Shown one piece after another: positions 19,297 through 25,027 of a stretch of 25,027 nucleotides of DNA (the stretch's first letter is position 1; every line of letters starts with the position of its first letter). Below the pieces are notes generated by a model that saw only the letters and a list, made by a program, of their open reading frames with translations, searched no databases and was not told where the DNA came from. The translations under genes and the position numbers were made by a program. Origin of the DNA: Spyradenecus sp045634445 (lineage in GTDB: Bacteria > Verrucomicrobiota > Kiritimatiellia > RFP12 > DVOR01); the NCBI GenBank assembly GCA_045634445.1, contig JAZRAG010000132.1, positions 1 through 25,027 of the forward strand. Reading direction: 5' to 3'.

Positions 19297-19890
19297 TTAG
19301 AGAATACCGCTACGCACTAAGAGAATATCACGCAAACGGCGATACGCCAAATCAAGTTCATCATTCACCACACGATAGGTGAATTCATGTGCACGATCCA
19401 TCTCGCCCTGAGCATTCTTCAAGCGCAATTCAATCGTTTCTGCAGAGTCTTCTGCGCGACCTTCCAAACGGCGACGCAATTCCTCAATGCTCGGCGGCTC
19501 AATAAAGATATCCGTAAAACCTTCACGAAGCGGATCATTTGCAGGAAGCGCTGCGATATAACGACGCACCAAATCTGCGCCCACTACATCGATATCCAAG
19601 AGCACGCTCTGCCCTTCTGCGAAGGCTTCACGAATCGGGTCAGCCGGCGTACCATAAGAATTCCCATGCACCACTGCATGTTCAAGCAAAAGACCTTCCT
19701 TCACGCGACGATCAAATTCAGCCTGCGACAAGAAGAAATAATCTACTCCATCCTCCTCCATACCACGCGGAGCACGCGTCGTACAAGAAACAGAGTAGGT
19801 GATCTCAGGGAATTCTTGCAACAATAAATCGCAAAGCGTCGTCTTGCCCGTACCACTCGGGGCACTCATCACAATTAATAACGGTTTCAT
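19297..19890 (-). CDS. gmk: guanylate kinase
   Basis: Phosphorylates GMP to GDP in the cytoplasm, essential for GTP supply. I use the ATG at 19890 (197 residues), which places MKPLLIVM just before the P-loop SAPSGTGKTTL, the normal family N-terminus. An in-frame ATG at 19920 would lie almost on the predicted transcription start. GMP-binding features are SCTTRAPRGMEEDGVDYFF and HGNSYGTP, and the C-terminus has the family pattern R-L-x-x-A-x-x-E (residues 157-164) and Y-R-V-V-N-D-E-L-D. It is the first gene of the operon; coaC follows after 23 bp. The rpoZ gene often found after gmk is absent. Confidence 0.95.
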   Translation of the reverse strand: MKPLLIVMSAPSGTGKTTLCDLLLQEFPEITYSVSCTTRAPRGMEEDGVDYFFLSQAEFDRRVKEGLLLEHAVVHGNSYGTPADPIREAFAEGQSVLLDIDVVGADLVRRYIAALPANDPLREGFTDIFIEPPSIEELRRRLEGRAEDSAETIELRLKNAQGEMDRAHEFTYRVVNDELDLAYRRLRDILLVRSGIL

Positions 19891-19921
19891 AAGTGTTCTC
19901 TTTTTCCGTTGGTTTTCCATA

Positions 19922-19957
19922 AGACCACATTATACCACATCTCGCGCCCCCACGCAC
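19922..19957 (-). promoter_or_regulatory. promoter of the gmk-mutL operon (extended -10)
   Basis: On the - strand TATAAT (19934-19929) is preceded by TGG, forming a perfect extended -10 (TGnTATAAT). The -35 region at 17-bp spacing (GTGCGT) is a poor match, which is tolerated by extended -10 promoters. Transcription would start near 19922 and leave a leader of about 30 nt before the gmk ATG. No other promoter this good is visible within the ~13-kb operon. Confidence 0.7.
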
Positions 19958-20253
19958 ATACGCGCGTAAGAAATATTTGGACTGCCTGCGACCTCTAGAA
20001 CGCGCTATCGCTTTCGCCCTTTTGAGGATAGTGTGCTTCGCTTAATACTGCGGTGTTAACCACCTTAAGGATGGCATTCCAGAAGCATAAGAACTTCACC
20101 ATTTTCTTGCGTTAGTAGTCATCTACGGAGTGTTCCACTGCTATCTTTATATATAAAATAGTATTTAAAATGCTATCTGTAAAGATAGGATTTAAGGTTT
20201 TGAAAAGAGGTTAAAAGGACTAAAAAGGGTGATTTTAAATCTTTTTTCTCATA
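19935..20253. other. A+T-rich intergenic region upstream of gmk
   Basis: No gene is supported. It holds an 18-nt alternating purine-pyrimidine tract (19951-19968) over the gmk promoter. It also has a 12-bp palindrome TTTATATATAAA (20146-20157), and two CTATCT copies (20141-20146 and 20173-20178) that can each pair with AGATAG (20183-20188), the nearer one as a 6-bp hairpin with a GTAA loop. Confidence 0.5.
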
Positions 20254-20536
20254 ATTTTCATTTCTTCGGCCCTTCGTACTATTTTCTAGAATTTTCTAGA
20301 TAGGTCTAAAAAGTCCCGTGCAAGATTGTACTATTTAAGATTTCTTTCCGAGAGAAAATTTCCCCTTAAAATATCTTGCCCCACCAAAAATTGTATTGTT
20401 TAAATTTGCATGAATAGTACAGATTGTACTGATTTTAAGCCTAAAATTACCCGCCATGAAATATTCAAGATAAGTGATTGTAAATGAATAAGTTACGGCC
20501 GGGCAAATATAGTACAAAGTATTGAAGAAATAAAAC
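20254..20536. mobile_element. MITE-like element, copy 1
   Basis: By hand alignment 20254-20531 matches 24541-24818 without gaps and with 14 mismatches in 278 positions. About 118 bases in the middle are identical. The ends form imperfect terminal inverted repeats: the left reads TTTTCATTTCTTC, and the right, on the opposite strand, reads TTTTATTTCTTC, each followed at the same distance (16 bases from the A of ATTTCTTC) by GTACTAT. Inside are further GTACTATT-like sites (20276, 20328, 20413 inverted, 20426, 20508 inverted), a TCTAG(aatttt)CTAGA hairpin and a nested stem-loop at 20320-20379. No transposase is encoded and no clear target duplication is visible. Confidence 0.65.
20335..20517 (-). 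CDS. possible 60-residue peptide inside element copy 1
   Basis: The open frame runs from an ATG at 20517 to a TAA at 20335. It is conserved in copy 2 of the element at 24804-24622, with 57 of 60 residues identical and no gap. I see no ribosome binding site. It is mildly hydrophobic at the N-terminus and basic at the C-terminus (KGKFSLGKKS). Of nine base differences between copies, six are in third codon positions. That hints at coding constraint, but the sample is tiny. The reading frame also crosses the nested stem-loop, so the conservation may be structural instead. Confidence 0.25.
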   Translation of the reverse strand: MYYICPAVTYSFTITYLEYFMAGNFRLKISTICTIHANLNNTIFGGARYFKGKFSLGKKS

Positions 20537-20822
20537 CATTGGGTTTCAAACTCAAACCCTGGGTTTGGCAGAGAAGAGGGGAGAATTGGGGAAAGGAGGA
20601 GAACTCGGAATGATGCGCGATGTGAGACAATGCGCGTTGCGTTTCATGAATGGACGGGTGCTGTTAGCGCGGCACCCTGCTAAACAAGTAAGCCCTCACA
20701 AACACACTCGCCCCGTCGCTTCTCACGTGACTCTCTTTGGCCTTCAACTGTGCAACCTTTGCACAAATGCGCGGTCCTCTTTGGCCTTCGGCTGCGCTGA
20801 CAGCCGATATCTTAAAAAAATC
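20532..20822. other. intergenic region between element copy 1 and the solenoid promoter
   Basis: An open frame from 20565 to 20855 has poor composition and runs into the promoter, so I do not call it. Seen here: GGGTTT/AAACCC/GGGTTT repeats at 20541-20566 that can pair alternately; a hairpin GTGCAA(cct)TTGCAC at 20750-20764; a hairpin CGGCTG(cgctga)CAGCCG at 20789-20806; and a direct repeat of CTCTTTGGCCTTC (near 20732 and 20778). Confidence 0.5.
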
Positions 20823-20851
20823 TTGCAATCTTATGTAGAAGGGAGTATGCT
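20823..20851 (+). promoter_or_regulatory. promoter of the solenoid-protein operon
   Basis: TTGCAA (20823-20828) and TATGCT (20846-20851) are separated by exactly 17 bp, preceded by an A-run. The start point would be near 20858, giving a 5' leader of about 270 nt. The -35 matches the one proposed for the rRNA operon. Confidence 0.65.
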
Positions 20852-20857
20852 ATAGAT

Positions 20858-21130
20858 ACATAGTTTGATTGGGGTGAAGACGTGATGCGCCCTCTCACCA
20901 CCTCTCAGACGCACTAAAAGATGCGTTAACGCGTATTTTTCGTTCAGTTGAAACTACCACCTTCAAAGCCAGAACGAAGTATACTGCGGAGACTGCGTTA
21001 GGGACCATTCCCTGGCGTGTTTCTGTTTGTATTTGTTTTCTGGCAAGGCTGTGGTAGGCCTCAACTGAGAACAAGACAATTCAGAGGCACGCCTTTTTTG
21101 TGCCTTTGAATAAAAGAATTGAGGCACGAG
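20858..21130 (+). promoter_or_regulatory. structured leader RNA with possible ribosome-binding-site switch
   Basis: A run of hairpins is visible: GGTGA/TCACC (20873-20899), ACGCA/TGCGT (20909-20926), TTCGTTC plus TTGAA with TTCAA plus GAACGAA (20939-20978), AGGGA(ccat)TCCCT (21000-21013), TTGTTTTC/GAGAACAA (21033-21074) and the 12-bp ATTCAGAGGCAC/GTGCCTTTGAAT (21079-21111). GAGGCAC occurs at 21084-21090 and again at 21121-21127, where it includes the GAGG ribosome binding site. Both copies are complementary to GTGCCT at 21100-21105, so the two pairings exclude each other. The leader could be a cis-regulator, or the 5' part could be a separate small RNA. I do not recognise a known riboswitch class. 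Confidence 0.5.
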
Positions 21131-22939
21131 ATGAAAAAATGGACCATTACCTTAATCGGATTTTTCTTATCTAATATTCTTCTTGGGGCAAGTGAGAAAG
21201 TTGAGGCTTTGGTAATAAAATTAGTTAAAGGGGACGGGCGTCCTCAAATCGCTTATACGCCATCGCCAGAACATATAAAAGAGTATGAGGCATTACCGGA
21301 GCATGAAAAAAGCGAAGTTGATAAGGCGCTTATTGATATTGCGATAAATCCAAGTAGTTCAAGCATTGGATGTGCCGCGAGCCGTATAATCAAGGATCAA
21401 AGAGCACTTGGAAAGATTGTTCAACAGGGTTCCGACTATTATACGATTGAACGGGTCTTGCCAAGAATTACAGATCAACACGTTCTCTGTGAGATTGTGA
21501 AAAATGAAAATAGAAGATTTCATGGTGTTGGAGGATTTAGAGAAGCGGCATTAAAAAAAATTACAGCACAAGATTTGCTTGAAGGTATTGCTACAGATGT
21601 ATCGATTGATGGGCATCTTCGCGAAGAGGCTTTTCGTCGATTGCCAGAAGATAGTCTTGTAAAACAAACGGCTTATGCAAATATCTTAATAACCTCTCGT
21701 GATTATTTTGAGAAGCAGGACATTTTAGCAAAGCAACTTAGTCAAAAAACGCTTTCTGAAGTTGCAAAACGCGCCAATGATAAAGCGATTCGAGATTATT
21801 CAATTAAACAATTGACGGATCAAAAATGTCTTGTTGATGTTGCAATAAATTCAAATTTTGTTGATATTGCGAGTCTCGCACTTAAACGTTTGAATACTGA
21901 ATCTCTAATTTTTGAAGTTGCAAAAAATGCAAAGTTTCAAAATATTAGGTTCGAGGCGATTGCATGCCTTACAGACGAAGCGCATCTTTTTGATCTCGCA
22001 AAAGAAGATGCCGATAATGCCATTCGAATGCGTGCATTAAAGCGGATTACAAATGAAACAGCGCTTATTGAGATTGCGAAAAATAACACAGACTTAAGCA
22101 TTCGTAAAGAAGCGCTCGCACAAATAACGAGTTTTGGCGTATTAGAAGATTTTTTAAAGAATGATGCCGATTTTGATATTCGTCATGCGGCGGCCTTAAA
22201 ATTGCCAAATGAAAATCCTAAGGTCCAAGCGCACTTCACGTCAATTTTAATGGACACGAAGAAACATCGCGATATCCGTAAAGATGCTATTGGGCGGATT
22301 CTAGACCAAAAGATTCTCGCTGAAATTGTGAAAGTTGAGAAAGATATATGGTTTAGGGAAATAGCATTTGAAAAACTAACGGATCAGGCACTTCTTATTG
22401 ATATCGCAAAAAGTGATATTGATGTGCCGATGCGCAAAAAGGCTATAAATAAAATAAATGATTCACTTGCACTCGTGGAAATTATGAGGGCTTCAGAGAA
22501 TGATGAAATTTCCAAATGTGCATTTTCCAGACTTCCTGATACCCATCAATTAAAACAAGCGTTTTATGCAAGACTGCTGAAACAGAAGAATATTAACCCA
22601 GAACAAGAACGTTTATGTTTAAAGATTTTTGAACGATCCTTAACGCAAGCAACATTAGCAGATGTTGCACAGCATGCGTTGAATGAAAAAATTAGACTTC
22701 TTGCGATTAAAAAACTTAAAGACCAAGCAGTGCTCAAGGAAATGGTATTAAGTGATTCGAATATCGTAATTCAAGAATGTGCGATTCAACAACTTACAAA
22801 CAAAGAGATGCTCCTTGATATCGCACAAAAGAATGCACTGTTTGAAGTTCGAATTGCGGCAAAAAAGAGACTCGCTGAATTGTATTGGGAACCAGCAGAA
22901 CCCGAAGAGCCTATAGGACCTGAATCATTGGATTTTTAA
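21131..22939 (+). CDS. exported protein of tandem 26-residue helical repeats
   Basis: A 602-residue protein of unknown function. The ATG at 21131 is preceded by GAGG six bases upstream and opens a signal peptide (MKKWTITLIGFFLSNILLGA); a TTG at 21119 is in frame but lacks both. After about residue 50, nearly all of the protein consists of 26-residue units with the pattern L-T-D-Q-x2-L-x2-I-A-K-x6-I-R-x2-A-L-x-R, about twenty in a row. A few units are longer, near residues 190-210, 375 and 475. This is an alpha-alpha solenoid related to HEAT or variant leucine-rich repeats, expected to bind protein or peptide. It is probably periplasmic. A second repeat protein follows after 16 bp. Base composition is clearly richer in A+T than the gmk-mutL operon. 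Confidence 0.85.
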   Translation: MKKWTITLIGFFLSNILLGASEKVEALVIKLVKGDGRPQIAYTPSPEHIKEYEALPEHEKSEVDKALIDIAINPSSSSIGCAASRIIKDQRALGKIVQQGSDYYTIERVLPRITDQHVLCEIVKNENRRFHGVGGFREAALKKITAQDLLEGIATDVSIDGHLREEAFRRLPEDSLVKQTAYANILITSRDYFEKQDILAKQLSQKTLSEVAKRANDKAIRDYSIKQLTDQKCLVDVAINSNFVDIASLALKRLNTESLIFEVAKNAKFQNIRFEAIACLTDEAHLFDLAKEDADNAIRMRALKRITNETALIEIAKNNTDLSIRKEALAQITSFGVLEDFLKNDADFDIRHAAALKLPNENPKVQAHFTSILMDTKKHRDIRKDAIGRILDQKILAEIVKVEKDIWFREIAFEKLTDQALLIDIAKSDIDVPMRKKAINKINDSLALVEIMRASENDEISKCAFSRLPDTHQLKQAFYARLLKQKNINPEQERLCLKIFERSLTQATLADVAQHALNEKIRLLAIKKLKDQAVLKEMVLSDSNIVIQECAIQQLTNKEMLLDIAQKNALFEVRIAAKKRLAELYWEPAEPEEPIGPESLDF

Positions 22940-22955
22940 AAGAAAGGTGTTTATT

Positions 22956-24368
22956 ATGGACGTGTTGAATGATGACAAGAAGCAAGTGAAAAAACCTACC
23001 TCTTCTCTTGATACATTGAAAGAAAGTAAGTTAAAGACGTGGATAAAGGACATCGCTTTTATTCTCATTGTTTTTATTCTTTCATGCTTGATATTGCCAC
23101 CGTTCTGGTGGACCTCATTTGCAGTCTTTCTTTTGTTAGAATTTTTGCTTATTCGTAGATTCAGAGCCAAAGTAGTTCGCATGTGCTTGCAGTTAGTGTA
23201 TTGGTGTTTGGTAATCGGCGTTTATTTTTACGGCGTTTATTACTTAGCTGTGCTTTCTGATAGCGTAAACAGCAAGAAAAATGTAGAACAAACACATATC
23301 GAGCAAGCGACAGAGGTTGAACGCGCGACCCATCATCACCATCCGTTTGTTCGCCTTATATCGTTGTCTAAGCTTACAGATCCGCAAGCACTTGTGCAAG
23401 TCGTGCGAACGCTAAGCGAGCGTGAGCGTGAATTAGACCGTGAATTAAAAGAAGCTCTAAACGATATCTCGGAGGATGAGGTTCGGAGGGTCTCTAAGGT
23501 ACATAATTTACCGAGAGAGAACACACTGTTAATGCTGCAGATGCAAGTCCGTGAGCGTTTTGGGCAAGCTTATTCTTCAGAGGTATTGGTCGGCTATATG
23601 CTTGCAATAGCAAAACTTACAAATCAAGAATTGCTTCTAGATATCGTGTGCAATACGAACATCTCAATGATCGCGCGCGGTTTCGCACTTGCCAGGATAA
23701 CCAATCAGTCAATGCTAATTAAAATTGCTAAAAGTTCTGAAGATGAAGATTTGCGCTTTTCTGCCTTACAACTGCTGAATGATACAAAAATGCTCAAAGA
23801 GGTTATGATAGGGAGCCTTGATGAAGAGACGCGCGAAGCGACCAAATTGATACTTGAGTTTAAAAAATTGAATCAGTTTGAGCTTTATAGTATTTTTAAG
23901 TATGACGAAGACGTGGATCGTCGAATGCTTGCGTCAGCGATGATTTCAGATCAGGACCTTCTTGCAGACATTGCACTTACTGAAAAGGAACGCGATCCTG
24001 CTGCAGCTGCGCTACTGAGGGTTAAGAATCAAGAACTTTTGGCTAAAATTGCCCAAAGGGCATCAAACGAGAATTGTCGCCGGGTTGCTTTGCTTATGTT
24101 GGATGACCAGCAAGCACTTGAGAAAATTGCAAAAACAGATGCGAATCCAGAGTTTAGAATTATCTCGGCAGTAAAACTTGAGAACCAACAATTAGGGCAA
24201 GCCATTCTTGAAAAAATAGTTACCGATGGCATTCCTGAACGCCCTAAGCTACGTAATAATGCAATATGGTTTATTACAAATAAGGATTTTCTTGAAGAAA
24301 AACTTGAGTACACGATTGATTCAGATGTGCGAGAAATTTTAGAAGCGAGGTTACAAGAATTGCGCTAA
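22956..24368 (+). CDS. membrane-anchored protein with 26-residue helical repeats
   Basis: A 470-residue partner of the preceding gene. The ATG at 22956 has AAAGAAAGG upstream with a usable spacer; a GTG at 22947 is in frame but overlaps that site. The Lys-rich N-terminus is followed by three membrane helices (about 31-48, 50-66 and 75-97). Positive residues (RRFRAK) between helices 2 and 3 suggest a cytoplasmic N-terminus and a periplasmic C-terminal part. From about residue 130 the protein is mostly the same 26-residue repeat (for example L-T-N-Q-E-L-L-L-D-I, then I-T-N-Q-S-M-L-I-K-I-A-K), interrupted by a charged insertion near 150-190. The shared repeat suggests descent from a common ancestor and joint action. 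Function unknown. Confidence 0.85.
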   Translation: MDVLNDDKKQVKKPTSSLDTLKESKLKTWIKDIAFILIVFILSCLILPPFWWTSFAVFLLLEFLLIRRFRAKVVRMCLQLVYWCLVIGVYFYGVYYLAVLSDSVNSKKNVEQTHIEQATEVERATHHHHPFVRLISLSKLTDPQALVQVVRTLSERERELDRELKEALNDISEDEVRRVSKVHNLPRENTLLMLQMQVRERFGQAYSSEVLVGYMLAIAKLTNQELLLDIVCNTNISMIARGFALARITNQSMLIKIAKSSEDEDLRFSALQLLNDTKMLKEVMIGSLDEETREATKLILEFKKLNQFELYSIFKYDEDVDRRMLASAMISDQDLLADIALTEKERDPAAAALLRVKNQELLAKIAQRASNENCRRVALLMLDDQQALEKIAKTDANPEFRIISAVKLENQQLGQAILEKIVTDGIPERPKLRNNAIWFITNKDFLEEKLEYTIDSDVREILEARLQELR

Positions 24369-24398
24369 ATGGCACGACCTCCATTTATTTCATGAGGT

Positions 24399-24437
24399 AA
24401 AAAAGAAATGTATCCGCGTGGGTGCATTTCTTTTTTT
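24399..24437 (+). terminator. strong intrinsic terminator of the solenoid operon
   Basis: AAAAAAGAAATGTATCC and GGGTGCATTTCTTTTTT pair over about 17 bp around a GCGT loop, with two wobbles, and end in a T-run. It lies 30 bp after the stop codon of the second gene. Confidence 0.92.
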
Positions 24438-24540
24438 ATCGTCAAATGAAATTACAGACAATATGATACACAACCCTTTCTCTTAAAGACTTCGGCACTA
24501 TTTTACCCCAAAAAGCCTCAAATCTAATTAGTGTTTCAGT

Positions 24541-24824
24541 ATTTTCACTTCTTCGGCTCTTCGTACTATTGTCTAGAATTTTATAGACAGGTCTAAAAAG
24601 TCCCGTGCAAGATTGTACTATTTAAGATTTCTTTCCGAGAGAAAATTTCCCCTTAAAATATCTTGCCCCACCAAAAATTGTATTGTTTAAATTTGCATGA
24701 ATAGTACAAATTGTACTGATTTTAAGCCTAAAATTGCCAGCCATAAAATATTCAAGATAAATTATTGTAAATGAATAAGTTATGGCACGGCAAATATAGT
24801 ACAAAGTATTGAAGAAATGAAAAA
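24541..24824. mobile_element. MITE-like element, copy 2
   Basis: Near-identical to copy 1, in the same orientation. Its right end keeps GAAGAAATGAAAA, so the terminal inverted repeat TTTTC-[A/AC]TTCTTC is one base better on this side. The hairpin near 24571-24588 is GTCTA(gaatttta)TAGAC, where copy 1 has TCTAG(aatttt)CTAGA: three substitutions that shift the stem but keep five pairs. The region 24438-24540 before it shows nothing clear apart from the word CTTCGG followed by ACTATTTT. Confidence 0.65.
24622..24804 (-). CDS. possible 60-residue peptide inside element copy 2
   Basis: Counterpart of the frame at 20517-20335. It differs at three residues (P6R, V8I, T15I); the last 45 residues are identical. 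Same lack of a ribosome binding site and same doubt about whether it is translated. Confidence 0.25.
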   Translation of the reverse strand: MYYICRAITYSFTIIYLEYFMAGNFRLKISTICTIHANLNNTIFGGARYFKGKFSLGKKS

Positions 24825-24962
24825 GATGAGTTAGACGAATTCAATGCCACCACTAAGGTGGAAATTGAACTTGAATATCCTCATCCCAAAAATACCGAAA
24901 CTTGGGCACATTGTGAAAATGAGATTGATACTAGACCTTTGGTCACAAAACATAAAGGTTAA
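24819..24962 (+). pseudogene. possible gene remnant abutting element copy 2
   Basis: An open frame of 47 codons ends in TAA at 24960-24962 and begins exactly at the right edge of the element. It has no ATG before a stop lying inside the element (TGA near 24810). The composition looks coding (for example ATTKVEIELEYPHP, then WAHCENEIDTRPLV). One reading is the 3' end of a gene cut by insertion of the element; another is chance. I do not recognise the protein. Confidence 0.35.
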
Positions 24963-25027
24963 GGCTTTAAATCTCAACTGTTAAAAATGAAGCATTAAAC
25001 CTTATAGAGTGCCCAACCGTAGGTGTT

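Noticed and set aside
20254..20536. Retron, group II intron or CRISPR-related origin of the repeats
   Set aside because: No reverse transcriptase or cas gene in the window, no regularly spaced short repeats, and no intron domain V pattern.
20565..20855. 96-codon open frame after element copy 1
   Set aside because: It covers two hairpins and the promoter at 20823-20851, and its protein shows no domain-like pattern or regular hydrophobicity.
20858..21111. tmRNA, 6S, RNase P RNA or T-box in the leader of the solenoid operon
   Set aside because: I looked for their conserved sequences (tRNA-like ends, GAGGAAAGTCC-type core, T-box GGTGG motif) and found none.
20254..24824. Classical composite transposon or insertion sequence
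   Set aside because: Neither flanking element encodes a transposase and the 60-codon frame has no DDE or HUH motif, so only a MITE-like label is justified.

Overview
The window comes from a bacterial chromosome, most likely a member of the PVC superphylum near Lentisphaerota/Kiritimatiellota. The 16S gene carries GGAGGCTGCAGTCGAGGA at the site where most bacteria have GGAGGCAGCAG, a variant I associate with that group, and the LptF, LolA-like, McsA/McsB and Prc gene content fits. The phylum call is a judgement from reading, not a tree.

Layout. (1) 1-566, + strand: the last codons of a gene resembling the C-terminus of a type III restriction/helicase subunit, then a small tail-anchored membrane protein of unknown role. 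(2) 567-6317, + strand: a complete rRNA operon (promoter, structured leader, boxA, 16S, tRNA-Ala(TGC), second boxA, 23S, 5S, strong terminator). The long inverted repeats that fold into the pre-16S and pre-23S processing stems are all visible. (3) 6318-6800: a convergent intergenic gap with three tandem stem-loop modules. (4) 6801-19934, - strand: one very tight operon, transcribed gmk, coaC, mcsA, mcsB, lolA-like, AI-2E permease, six-TM protein, lptF/G, NERD protein, prc, dxs, mutL. Most junctions are ATGA overlaps or gaps under 25 bp. An extended -10 promoter lies just before gmk. It combines nucleotide, coenzyme A and isoprenoid synthesis, envelope biogenesis and periplasmic proteolysis, protein quality control and mismatch repair. 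Two members have lost hallmark residues: McsB lacks the catalytic Cys and the ATP-site arginines, and MutL has a degenerate endonuclease motif.

(5) 19935-25027 is A+T-rich accessory DNA and the most unusual part. Two near-identical copies of a roughly 280-bp element lie in direct orientation (20254-20536 and 24541-24824). They have imperfect terminal inverted repeats, an array of GTACTATT-like sites and a nested stem-loop. They bracket a two-gene operon whose products (602 aa with a signal peptide; 470 aa with three membrane segments) are built from the same 26-residue alpha-helical repeat. The operon has its own promoter, a highly structured leader of about 270 nt in which two GAGGCAC copies compete for one GTGCCT (the second copy contains the ribosome binding site), and a strong terminator. 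The arrangement looks like a MITE-flanked cassette encoding a pair of periplasmic solenoid proteins of unknown function. I see no transposase, CRISPR array or phage gene in the window.
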